A program made the position numbers and the translations under genes. From Teichococcus coralli (GTDB taxonomy: Bacteria; Pseudomonadota; Alphaproteobacteria; Acetobacterales; Acetobacteraceae), in assembly GCF_009829925.1 (NCBI RefSeq), contig NZ_SNVJ01000013.1:1-64000 (forward strand): a stretch of 64,000 nt of DNA. The letters run 5' to 3'. This document shows positions 16,401 through 22,337 of the stretch, in pieces (the stretch's first letter is position 1; each line of letters starts with the position of its first letter). The notes beneath the pieces were generated by a model, which saw only the letters and a program-made list of their open reading frames with translations, ran no database searches and was not told where the DNA came from.

Positions 16401-19139
16401 GGTGGAAAGGTAGGGCGCCTCGTGCTGCGCGCCGACAATGGCGTCGTAGATGGTGGTGGTGAGCTGCACCGCGCCGTTGCTGCCGAGACTGGCATGCACG
16501 ATGTCGGAATAGTGCAGCGCGCCGCCGGCGAGGCCGATCAGCGACGGGTTGAGCGAAAGCTGCGCCAGTGCCGCGTTGATGGCGTTGGCATAGGCGGCGG
16601 CGCTGCCCGAGCCTGCCGCCACGTCCACCACGACGGGCGGCAGCTTGCCGACGGTCAGGATGAACTTGGAGGCCGCCGAGTAGTCGGCGTCCTCCGCCGG
16701 CGTGCCCTCCAGCACCGCCTGGTAGTTGGTGCTGCTGCCATTGACGGCATTGGCCTGCGCCAGGGAGCCGACCGTCAGGCCGAGCGAGGCGGGGGAGGGG
16801 CCCGCATAGGCCTGCTCGGTGTCGATGATCTCCAGCTCGGCATGGCCGAGGGCGTTGAAGCGGACCTCCATCTCCCGGCCGAAGGCGTTGGCGATGGCGG
16901 TCTCCAGGTTCGCCAACGTCATGTCGGGGGTGATGACGAAGGTGTTCACCACGCCGTCGCGGCCAATGATCTGCAGGTCGGCCAGGTTGGTGTGCGGGGT
17001 GGAGGGGTCGCGCGCGTCGGCGATCTCGTTGGCGGTGATCGGCACGCTGCCACCGTTGGAAGCGGCGGCATAGACGGGCAGCTCGCCCACCGTGGTGCTC
17101 GGCGTGCCGTTCTGCCCATCGCCGATCTGCGGGCCGCCCGGCTGGTTCACGTGGCTGCCCAGCGGGTCCAGGCTGAAGCCGACCGTCAGGTTCAGCAGCA
17201 CGCTGCTGGTCAGGTGGAAGCTGGCATTGCTGACCGACAGGCCCGCGACCCCGCTGAGGTCGAGGTCGAAGGAGACGTCGGCCATCACGTCCGGCAGCTC
17301 GAATTCCTTCGAGATGCTGAGGGTGATGGCGTTGGTGCCGGCGTCGTAGGCGAGGCCGAGCGCCTCCAGCAGCCGGTCGCCCACCTCGGTCTGGTCGGAA
17401 CTGGTGTCGTCCCAGCCCGGCAGGCGCAGCGTCCTGGCCAGCAGGATGCCGAAGTCGCGCAGGTTGGAGAAGACGGTGGCGCCCTGCGGACTGGAGACCG
17501 TCACCTTGGTCGCGGCGGTGCCGGAGGAGGGGGTGGTCAGGGTGAGGGCGATGCGGCCGGCATCGTTGCCGGCCTGCAGGTAGCCGGCCAGGGCGCTCGC
17601 GGCGATCGCCTGGTTCATGGCGAGCGCCAGCTCGTCCACCGTCCCGACCTTGTGCGAGACCTTGCCGCTGTCGAGATAGGTCGGCGCGAAGCTGAGCGCG
17701 GCCGACTTGCCGTTGTCCAGCGTCACCATCAGGGCGATCTGGTCGGGCAGGTGCGCGAGGTTGGCGGCGGTCAGCGCCGCGCCTTCCAGGAAGTTCGCGC
17801 CGTCCGCGTTGTGCTGGCCCTCGGTGAAGCCCAGCACGCCCGCCACCGCCTGCAGCGGGTCGATGATGTCGCCCTTGAAGCGGGTGGCGACGTTGATAAC
17901 GTCGCCGATGGTCAGCCCGTCGGTGAAGGGAAGCTCGACCGCGAGGTCCTCGCCGCCCGAGAGATAGCCGAGATAGGTGCCGACCTTGGCGAGCTGGGTG
18001 ACCAGGTCCTTGGCGGCGAAGGTGTTGAGGCTGCGCGGATCGAAGTCCGGGTCACCCACGGCGTCGCGGATCGCCCCCAGCAGCGGCTCCAGGTCCAGCA
18101 CCGCATCGCCCGAGGCGGCATGGCCCGTCACCGTCAGGTGCGCCGGCGTCCCGAAGGGCGTGATGCCGGGGATGACGTGGTCCGCGGTCAGGATCACCGG
18201 CAGGTCGAGCAGCGGAGTCGCCGTGCCGTCGGTCTCGCTGGCGATGCCGGCCGTGGCCAGCGCGCCCGCGCCGCGCAGGGCGGAACGGTCGCCGCCCTCG
18301 ATGGCGCTGGCGGCGGTGCGCAGCTCGGTGCCGGAAAGGTCGGCGACCGTGCCCTCGTAGCTGGCCCCCTGGTCGATGCCGGGGGCGCCGGGGGCGACGG
18401 TCAGGGTCAGCAGGCCGAAGCTGAAATTGCTGCCGGCCAGGTCCGCCCTGGCGTGGAAGCCGGTGGTGAAGGACGCGCCGGAAAGGTCGAAGGCGGCCGC
18501 TTCCTGCGCGTCGGTGGGGGAGGCACCGAGCGCGGCGGTGTCGAGTCGAAGGGTGAAGGTGAAGCCGTAGCTAAGGTCGGCGGTGCCGGTGACGGTGGGG
18601 AAGTGGATGCCGTAGGGGCTCGCCGCATCGCCCAGGTCGATGGAGAAGCTTTGCGTCGCTAGGTCGGCGACCTGGATGGTCAGGCCGAGGACCGAGCCGG
18701 CGGAGATGTCGGTGACCTGCGCCGTGACGTGGTGCCCCGCGTCGGGATCGGCGAGATCGGTGATCGCCGACTGCAGGGCGGAGGCCAGGGCGCCGGAATC
18801 CGCCGGAACCGCGTTGATCAGCGCCTTCACCGGGTCGGCGATGTCGCTCTCGAACACCTTCGAGAAGGCGAGCATCTCGCCGGCGAGATGGCTGTCGTTG
18901 ATGTTCATCAGCGGGATGGCCTGGGCGAAGACGCCTTCGCCCTCCATCCCGGACAGGACACCCTCAAGGTGCAGGAGGTTGTCGTGCAGCGCCTGCAGGG
19001 CCGCCGCGTTCACGGCGGTGCCTGAAAGGAGAAGGCGGGGCTCCAAGCCCTCCACGACCGGGAGTTGTGGTGCGGAGAACCCCTGGGTTGTACGGGAAGC
19101 GCGGAGCGAACGTGAAAGACGGTTGATCAGTGTCGGCAC
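7434..19139 (-). CDS. Giant LEPR-XLL repeat protein (3901 aa), probable exported surface protein
   Basis: The N-terminus carries the LEPR-XLL motif (GLEPRLLLSG, residues 31-40) and has no Sec signal peptide. Residues ~40-2500 form a long beta-rich region of related modules; phrases such as LTVSALNNSLLPG and LTVSSINGSHIAED recur. An EF-hand-like loop (DASGDGKLHASE) lies at 2394-2405. From about residue 2540 to 3775 there is an RTX-like Gly/Asn ladder. A low-complexity tail follows, with the hydrophobic patch PMLLLLLAAGAAP. Proteins of this class are thousands of residues long and predicted to be surface or matrix proteins. The start is GTG, with AAGGTGG about seven bases before it. The genes downstream on the same strand encode an apparent dedicated export machine, which supports secretion. 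The exact adhesive or structural role cannot be read from sequence. Confidence 0.9.
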   Translation of the reverse strand: MPTLINRLSRSLRASRTTQGFSAPQLPVVEGLEPRLLLSGTAVNAAALQALHDNLLHLEGVLSGMEGEGVFAQAIPLMNINDSHLAGEMLAFSKVFESDIADPVKALINAVPADSGALASALQSAITDLADPDAGHHVTAQVTDISAGSVLGLTIQVADLATQSFSIDLGDAASPYGIHFPTVTGTADLSYGFTFTLRLDTAALGASPTDAQEAAAFDLSGASFTTGFHARADLAGSNFSFGLLTLTVAPGAPGIDQGASYEGTVADLSGTELRTAASAIEGGDRSALRGAGALATAGIASETDGTATPLLDLPVILTADHVIPGITPFGTPAHLTVTGHAASGDAVLDLEPLLGAIRDAVGDPDFDPRSLNTFAAKDLVTQLAKVGTYLGYLSGGEDLAVELPFTDGLTIGDVINVATRFKGDIIDPLQAVAGVLGFTEGQHNADGANFLEGAALTAANLAHLPDQIALMVTLDNGKSAALSFAPTYLDSGKVSHKVGTVDELALAMNQAIAASALAGYLQAGNDAGRIALTLTTPSSGTAATKVTVSSPQGATVFSNLRDFGILLARTLRLPGWDDTSSDQTEVGDRLLEALGLAYDAGTNAITLSISKEFELPDVMADVSFDLDLSGVAGLSVSNASFHLTSSVLLNLTVGFSLDPLGSHVNQPGGPQIGDGQNGTPSTTVGELPVYAAASNGGSVPITANEIADARDPSTPHTNLADLQIIGRDGVVNTFVITPDMTLANLETAIANAFGREMEVRFNALGHAELEIIDTEQAYAGPSPASLGLTVGSLAQANAVNGSSTNYQAVLEGTPAEDADYSAASKFILTVGKLPPVVVDVAAGSGSAAAYANAINAALAQLSLNPSLIGLAGGALHYSDIVHASLGSNGAVQLTTTIYDAIVGAQHEAPYLSTQRSAVRYGLQVDAVQLTVSALNNSLLPGLLGLIGKDVNDGAGEQALVIGAPLHGETLADRLFLKDTGISATIDMALEPTDPTRPVVITGTLGGFEFGALLYDPEDPEADLGAYVSLRAALLLNYDGNAEPNTITFGQLSDSLSNGGFGDVWAFTLGSGRGDAPFAMLDIKSVSLSAGGVDLASVASPEVIITLDDASQLLELSVPAPQVEVIGLDSKLVVADVVEAVRQVFQSMNADLANQAIPLVNVSLDDILGFSSKFLVALSEAEQNPDAALGSIQTAINDALGGDYVHFSLQDQDHLILSIAYTPVDVHTQLPFSLDLDSLADFLGSDGGALHDLVDAIGSIASLSASGNLDVSAGVSLALTLGINLGDNAHAAALNESLAALNGRNGLRTGTAGRPDLQFTLGSGRVFTVSVGALGAHATVQDLLDAINTAAGEADFASYDETTGAIVFHDSSTSPASGLSDLGFGDGQTSTDTGSTSIITAASAVTDPRQAYSFAISIGTEVTAEISVEADAGRTTLAGLVSAIRSALATTLVSAADLLHENVRLPGGGAAMEGDFDVALGQIIAVTGKNGKLAFSAKDSVLGTDAGGNLLNTFRLSEAQPKLTLTVSSINGSHIAEDLGLGGKLVAQDETVDGVRTIAGRLAAPNSTSERFFIETGEDPDTHELLTGIRATLGIEATNLSFTAALGPLSATIVAGHAVLGADAGMVAAGEEGFAVGEISVAPATFLVTLNDGFGGATAGGGILTFANLAKLGSAGNGLADLIHFSADAALEVSLPVVMLGQQLGPVELQIGNLFDTTGVDGLPERSVHTAFPSLDGISVGSILNDPQTVIDGLDAFLSNMAYGSFAQALYGLDLPLIGPALQGIGSFFATLHDSVVGTLQSLLDDFKTAHPGQPATTQNIITQGLEYVLTDLLHLPGDVYSFIDSIDNPTEISFVWHFDVTLLDTMVNLSADLGIPGLGLQIENGLVNLLAQLDFTIGFGYLKDQGFFVYDMGVPGALAHFESNNDPDDVFVADFRELHAVELLVAVFMPTDPAFSATLNLGFLRMTATNGSTLSSTLGGREYLGTSLTGSIYVDIGPADHTGRLLFSNFAKGPIIRSGMEMTLNVDLLLDSGFGFSSTSAALPSVSTELLFSYAFNKVFTGAIGDEPESGIVTPLTFLDVTLDVGSFLNTILKPILDTMGDVIEPIQPILDFLTAPIPGISQIVGPTSVLDLAQQFGGPKVQDAVRFIQILDDVAGLVRSLRSMQDSGGIKVNFGTFVFGQTDDPDATSLSGSNLDPFASKVAKADVSAAANYFQNSSAGSAAADAALARLSAQSHSNIGNQLHSLENAKGAGGKAVFDFPILHDPMSVVKLLMGQVNPVDLVHVTLPTFDFNFSKELPFRFLIGPVPVTVTFYASVGVEINLAFGYDTTGIIKFMSNNNPLMLMDGFYVDNTIGPQLDFYATFGVTAAVNLALVAAGVGGEISGHVTFQLHDASGDGKLHASELLTALLDNPLHLFDIAGELDALVYAFVWVGIDLPIVGKITLFEASFDIIDVTLLSFSYSYSDVHSTPALAHQEADGTLTLNMGRNADRQEVGSNLTNPSQTYEIAHVGGVAGNEDIAITANGVTTVYHGVKVVVADVGDGNNVIRFGNGYVGNVTISGGSGNNIIDLGGVDGDPLITLGDGDNVVFGASIDTTIVAGNGNNTIFGGNARNTITVGNGRNTIVGGAAQDTITAGTGNNTIYGGAGDDVIVAGSGSNTIWGGEGANVISISGGAGDNIIFGHGANSPDDVTSTTVTATRVSANAASANDLSSTITGGSGRDIIFGGGGDNTISTGAGADIVFGGLGSVVRTATGQLIQASNTSGVGGHNVITGGAGDKILFGGGGDNTITSGGGNDIILAGGGRVDGVAGGTGGRFTVSGLAFGNHSVIDGGLGNDLILGSGGSNVITGGGGDDIIGGHTAIVVRDAAIGRSAHLISVQTSLEGAGGNNIISGDAGNDIILGGAGSHTIDAGTGSDVVIGHYGQVVATNAGQNLTVEGWHGAAAGNGDNTITASHSAVIMGGGGNNRITTFDATAPADPANNLPAITAADRQMLVFGANGFAKVDLLLAGGIRIHQAYTVAGEENAGGNNRITVGAGNDIVFGGAGTNIIAAGNGDNIILGHTGFVDLDRLAHPDTTGRSPDVIGYVLGQDGSVLRGTGSTIASGTGNNVILGGTGHNTITTTGAGNNIIFGAAGAVTRDGTAGKALLYAETLEESLAGNNTITAGIGFRGNNVVFGGLGNNRIAVGDGTNLVLGHLGVVNNVVFSAFTDAARADGARPDVLARTVPERGTLDRSPLWPTWSLDHAVSATGAVITAGRGDNVILGGAGDNTITAGDGNNIVFGAAGSVTRYAASKQVAFATTVEESLGGDHVITLGDGANLVFGGAGYNQITVGNRDNLVFGHLGQVNHSVLTDFSTAQRATGSYPDLIGRVLPAIGNSQPYTTAPFGGLDRPMAEAGSVIHAGDGANIIFGGAGDNTIVAGTGSNTIFGAGGAVTRDTQARAVLFAETVEEAQGGNNTIYAGDRSTATQVVFGGPGFNTIRLGDGANLVLGHLGYVDLGAMLYYGSAQRADGSHPDVVGRIVPERGNISPITPNGSLGLDQVPLGGGSDIRVGGGRNVVIGGAGDNHIYTGHGNNIVFGAAGAVTRDARSLSLLHATTVEETLGGNNFLELSLGGTGSAVAFGGPGKNLILTGYGNDIVLGHLGTVVASVRSTGAGPQDLVIGERITVTGRTVPMIGNLNPSTTAPYAGLGQLLPNSDAVIKAGAGDNLIIGGVGANAVPADDGSNPAFGASATVQRDRGGALLSAQVLEAARAERAELILGGGVNTVFNTAPAPSFAPAAQAAAVPAAGVFLVAGGETLSSGSSLADLAAAAQVQRDQAAEVTAAEAPAAVPRTMTVGAEPSATPTGYVLDELTGTWVADDGADPMLLLLLAAGAAPELTVQGGSTAGTTRPRLAA
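7815..11520 (-). repeat. RTX-like Gly/Asn repeat region with ~150-residue super-repeats
   Basis: Inside the giant gene, short units of the type GGxGxNxIxxGxGNNxI run for about 1200 residues, like the beta-roll of hemolysin-type repeats but with Asn at many positions where Asp normally binds calcium. At the C-terminal end a longer unit of ~148 residues (441-455 bases) is visible, with four full copies and one decayed copy. Approximate copy starts are 9840, 9373, 8932, 8485 and 8030, read leftward. Shared markers are NNIVFGAAGxVTRD, TVEExxGGNN, LVLGHLGxV and AQRADGxxPDVxGR. The last copy is degenerate: Ala/Pro have replaced the Gly/Asn ladder. Codon choices differ between copies, so the duplications are not recent. 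Confidence 0.8.
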
Positions 19140-19157
19140 CCGCTACCACCTTCAGCG

Positions 19158-19175
19158 CATGGCGAGATCGCCATG
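19158..19175. promoter_or_regulatory. 18-bp palindrome upstream of the giant gene
   Basis: CATGGCGA-GA-TCGCCATG is a perfect dyad 18 bases before the GTG start of the giant gene, in the divergent control region shared with the TPR-glycosyltransferase gene. It could be an operator. In mRNA of the giant gene it could instead form a 7-bp hairpin with a tetraloop close to the ribosome site. No T-run follows, so it is not a terminator. Confidence 0.5.
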
Positions 19176-19235
19176 GTTTATCACTGTGTGCCTTTCTTCT
19201 ACCGTCCCTCTCAACAGTTTGCGAGGCATTTTGTA

Positions 19236-19263
19236 TGCATATCGGAGGATTCAAAGGTATCAA
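19236..19263 (-). promoter_or_regulatory. Candidate sigma70-type promoter for the giant gene
   Basis: Reading leftward, TTGATA (19263-19258), a 16-base spacer and TATGCA (19241-19236) resemble -35 and -10 boxes. They lie in an AT-rich island (19175-19345) that contrasts with the GC-rich surroundings. The island is the only place where both divergent genes can be controlled. The match is moderate and no other evidence supports it. Confidence 0.33.
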
Positions 19264-19343
19264 GACGTTGAAGGGGATTCCAGAAATGCGCCTGCCGCTC
19301 TTTCTCACAAACAATTTTCTGTTGAAATAAAAGAACTAAAGCT

Positions 19344-20750
19344 TTGCCTTTTCCAAGCGCACCTCCTGCTACCGCTCGCACAATCACCGTCGCTCAACTG
19401 CTTGAGGATGTTGTTCGATTGCATCGGGAGGGAGATTTCAACCGTGCCGAGTATCTTCTCCGCGAGGCGCTTGACCAACGGCCGCAGGACACCTTCCTCT
19501 GGAACGCGTTAGGCGTGACCTTGGCGGGCCTCGGGCGTCCGGCGGAAGCGGTGCCGTGCTACCGGCGCGCCATGCGCGGTGTCTCCGGCATGGATGCGCT
19601 CTGGACCAATCTCGGCAACGCGCTCACCCTCCTGCGCCAGCACGAGACGGCGCTCGCCTGCCATGCCCACGCGCTGGCCCTGGCGCCCGGCAACGGCGGC
19701 CACCGCTACAACCATGGCATCTCGTTGGCGGAAGCCGGCCGCCATGCCGAGGCGGTGCAGGCCTTCACGGCGGCGCTCGCCCGCCAGCCCGGGCATGACA
19801 TGGCGCGCTGGGACCGCGGGCGCAGCCTGCTCCACCTCGGCCGCCTGGCCGAGGGTTGGGCGGATTACGAGGTGCGGCTGGAGAACGGGCTGGTCGCGCC
19901 CCGCCCGCTGCCGGGCAGGCGCTGGGCCGGGCAGGCGTTCCATGGGCAGCGGCTGCTGGTCGTCTCGGAACAGGGCTTCGGTGACACCATCTGGGCCTGC
20001 CGCTACGCGCCGCTGGTGAAGGCGAGGGGCGGCAGGGTGCTGCTCGAATGCCAGCCCGAGCTGGCGCCCTTGCTGTCCCGCCTTGACGGGGTGGACGAGG
20101 TGGTGCCGCTTGGCGCCGCGCCGCCCGCCGCCGACTGGCACATCCACCAGTGCAGCCTGCCCGCCCTCTTCACGCCGGACGCGGCCGCCATCCCGCCGCT
20201 CCCCGCCCTGCCGCCGGAGCCCGCCCGCCTCGCCCGTCTCGGCGCCGCCATCACGGCGGATGCGCTGCGGGTCGGCATCGTCTGGTCGGGCAGCACCACC
20301 TTCCGGCGCAACCGGGAGCGTGCGCAGCCGCTTTCGCGCTTCCGCCTCGCCTTCGAGCAGCCGGGCGTGCAGCTCTACAGCCTGCAGATGGGTCCGCCGC
20401 AGGCGGAGCTGGCGCAGCTCGACGGCCACGGGATCATCGATCTCGCGCCGATGCTGAATGACTTCGCCGATACCGCCGCCGCCGTCGCGCAGCTCGACCT
20501 CGTCATCATGACGGACAGCGCCGTCGCCCATCTGGCGGGCGCGCTGGGAAGGCCGGTCTGGGTGCTGCTGGGACGCAACGCGCACTGGCTCTGGAGCGGG
20601 CAGGGCCAGGGCAGCCCCTGGTATCCTTCCCTCCGGCTGTTCCGGCCCCGCGCGGAGGAGGACTGGGACCACGTGTTCGACACGGCCGCGGCGGCGCTGA
20701 TGGCGCTGGCCGCGGCCCACCACGGACGGTCGGGCGAGGGAAGCGCCTGA
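19344..20750 (+). CDS. TPR protein with glycosyltransferase family 9-like domain
   Basis: This is a cytoplasmic protein of 468 residues. About four tetratricopeptide repeats occupy residues ~15-165 (for example AEYLLREALDQRPQDTFLWN). A Rossmann-type domain similar to heptosyltransferase/GT9 folds follows; its recognisable pieces are RLLVVSEQGFGDTIWACRY near residue 205 and DSAVAHLAGALGRPVWVLLG near residue 390. TPR-GT proteins of this build often sit beside very large exported repeat proteins, and here the gene diverges from the 3901-residue protein gene. A role in glycosylating that protein or a surface polymer is therefore plausible, but not shown. The start is TTG; there is no in-frame ATG nearby and the homologous region begins shortly after. 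The leader is AT-rich. Confidence 0.82.
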   Translation: MPFPSAPPATARTITVAQLLEDVVRLHREGDFNRAEYLLREALDQRPQDTFLWNALGVTLAGLGRPAEAVPCYRRAMRGVSGMDALWTNLGNALTLLRQHETALACHAHALALAPGNGGHRYNHGISLAEAGRHAEAVQAFTAALARQPGHDMARWDRGRSLLHLGRLAEGWADYEVRLENGLVAPRPLPGRRWAGQAFHGQRLLVVSEQGFGDTIWACRYAPLVKARGGRVLLECQPELAPLLSRLDGVDEVVPLGAAPPAADWHIHQCSLPALFTPDAAAIPPLPALPPEPARLARLGAAITADALRVGIVWSGSTTFRRNRERAQPLSRFRLAFEQPGVQLYSLQMGPPQAELAQLDGHGIIDLAPMLNDFADTAAAVAQLDLVIMTDSAVAHLAGALGRPVWVLLGRNAHWLWSGQGQGSPWYPSLRLFRPRAEEDWDHVFDTAAAALMALAAAHHGRSGEGSA

Positions 20751-20859
20751 CCGCGGGCGCTTCCGCTCCTGGCGGCCTTCTCCCGCGCCGGCCCGCCCGA
20801 GCGGATCCCGTTCCGCTGGCATCATCGGGACAGGTGAAAATGCTTGTCAAAACAAACAG

Positions 20860-20903
20860 CTAGAGCATTTCCCGTGAGCCGGAGCGAATGGAAGATGCTC
20901 TAG
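20860..20903. repeat. Interspersed palindromic repeat (CTAGAGCAT type)
   Basis: The arms CTAGAGCATTTCC and GGAAGATGCTCTAG form a hairpin with one bulge. The preceding bases (AAAATGCTTGTCAAAACAAACAG) also resemble a repeat I recall from rhizobial and Methylobacterium genomes. The element lies at the convergent end of the TPR-GT and PDZ genes, and the PDZ gene's stop codon falls inside the right arm. It may also act as a transcription terminator. Confidence 0.6.
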
Positions 20904-21880
20904 TGCAGCGGGGCGGCCTTCAGGAAGCGCTGGCGGTCGCCGGAGGTCACGTTGACCTCGAAGCGGTCGTCATCGCGCTCCAGCACCAGGGGAACGTCCA
21001 CCCCCGCCTCGCCCAGCGCCCAGAGGGCGCGGAAGAATTCGGCTTCGTCGGTCACCGGCTGCTCGCCGACGGCCAGGACGAGGTCGCCCTTCCGCAGGCC
21101 GGCCCGCGCGGCGGGCCCGTTGCGGGCGACGCCGATCAGGATGACCTTCCCCTCCTCCGAGACGGCGGACACGCCGAGCCAGGGCCGCGGCGGGCGGTCG
21201 GGCCGGCCCAGGGCCAGCATCTGGTCGAGGATCGGCTTCAGCAGGTCGGTCGGCACGCTCATGTTGAGCACGCGCAGCTTGCCGTCGCCAGGGTCGTGCC
21301 CCAGCTGGATCGAGCCGATGCCGACAAGCTCTCCTTTCGGCCCGATCACGGCCGCGCCGCCCCAGAGCGGATGGGCGGGCGCCGTGTAGATGGCGTCCTC
21401 CAGGAGATACTCCCAGTAGCCCACGAAGGGCTGCCGGGAGACGACCTGCCCGGCCAGCGCTCCGGCCTGGCCGCCCGCGCCGGCGAAGACGATCCGCTCG
21501 CCCGGCCGCACCGCGCCGGAGTTCCCGAGCGCCAGCGGCGGGATCCCGAGCCGGCCCAGCGCCTGGACCAGGCCGAAGCCGGTGACCTGGTCGTAGCCCA
21601 CCACATGGCCGGGAACGACGCGCCCTTCCGCCGTGGTGAGCCAGACTTCCTCCGCCTCGGTGATGAGGTAGCCGATGGTGAGCAACAGCCCGTCGTCCCG
21701 GATCAGCACCGCATGGCCGACCCGCTCCGTTCCCAGCGTTCCGGCGGTGAAGGCGTCGTCGGGAACGCGGGCGCGCAGGGTCACCACGGCGCGCAGCGCC
21801 CGGTCGAGGTCGTAGCCGTAATCCTCCGGCCGCGGCTGGAGGGAAGGCGGGACGGATTCGTCCCGTTCTGGCTGCACCAT
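20900..21880 (-). CDS. Trypsin-like/PDZ protein with apparently lost catalytic triad
   Basis: This 326-residue protein has the layout of DegP/HtrA (S1C) proteases with one PDZ domain: a protease-like fold at ~25-215 and a PDZ at ~235-315 (ARNGPAARAGLRKGDLVLAVG). The key triad regions are changed. The usual TxxHV is LTIGYLI, the T-D-L-A region is VTGFGLVQ, and the GNSGG serine loop is HPLWGGA. His, Asp and Ser therefore all appear to be gone, so this is probably a binding or chaperone protein and not a peptidase. I see no signal peptide, so it should stay in the cytoplasm unless the start is wrong. The ATG at 21880 has GGAGG seven bases before it; the frame is open further upstream but without a better start. 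Confidence 0.78.
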   Translation of the reverse strand: MVQPERDESVPPSLQPRPEDYGYDLDRALRAVVTLRARVPDDAFTAGTLGTERVGHAVLIRDDGLLLTIGYLITEAEEVWLTTAEGRVVPGHVVGYDQVTGFGLVQALGRLGIPPLALGNSGAVRPGERIVFAGAGGQAGALAGQVVSRQPFVGYWEYLLEDAIYTAPAHPLWGGAAVIGPKGELVGIGSIQLGHDPGDGKLRVLNMSVPTDLLKPILDQMLALGRPDRPPRPWLGVSAVSEEGKVILIGVARNGPAARAGLRKGDLVLAVGEQPVTDEAEFFRALWALGEAGVDVPLVLERDDDRFEVNVTSGDRQRFLKAAPLH

Positions 21881-22067
21881 GGTCCACCTCCAATCTCTGC
21901 TGGCCTCACGACGGTCCGGCCGGCCGGGGCGCGACATCTCCGCGGGCCCGCCGCTGCCGGTCCGGTGCCGCTGCGGCCCATTCAACCCCCGCGGCCTCAG
22001 CGGGAAGAACGCAAAAGATCGGGCGGGCGCATCGCCGGGACGGCGCGAGAGTTTCGCCCGGCCCGCC

Positions 22068-22259
22068 TCAGTCGTCCGGCGCCCCCCGCACCTTGTCGGA
22101 AACGCCGGGCGGGTTCGGATAAAGGTCGGAGGGCACCTTGGCGTCCGGGTTCCGGGTGGTGCCGCCCTGCTGCACCTGTGCGGCGGTGCGCTTGCTTTCC
22201 GGATCGGCGCTGTTCATCCGCGCCGTGTTGCCGCTCGGTGCCGGCTTGTTCTCGGCCAT
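22068..22259 (-). CDS. Small hydrophilic hypothetical protein (63 aa)
   Basis: This is a Pro/Asn/Lys-rich polar peptide with no hydrophobic segment and no domain I recognise. GGGAGG lies 10 bases before the ATG and codon use fits the neighbours, so it is probably translated. It starts 78 bases downstream of the OYE gene on the same strand and could be co-transcribed with it. The composition is like small disordered stress-related proteins, but the function is unknown. Confidence 0.6.
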   Translation of the reverse strand: MAENKPAPSGNTARMNSADPESKRTAAQVQQGGTTRNPDAKVPSDLYPNPPGVSDKVRGAPDD

Positions 22260-22337
22260 GTCGTTCCCGCCTCCCTTTTCCCGACCTTCGCGAGAGGAAA
22301 GCGGGGCGCCCGGCCCGGGTTGCCGGGCGGGCCCGAT

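Noticed and set aside
8202..18662. A ~3486-codon open frame on the plus strand opposite the giant gene
   Set aside because: It is a mirror of the Gly/Asn/Asp-rich repeats in GC-rich DNA. Its translation is an Ala/Val/Gly/His-rich mosaic without domains, and the minus frame carries clear protein signatures.
739..19139. Reading the cluster as an ordinary type I secretion system
   Set aside because: The TolC-like protein and HlyD-like adaptors fit, but no ABC transporter with Walker motifs is present. The only complete ABC transporter ATPase gene in the window belongs to the importer at 27306.
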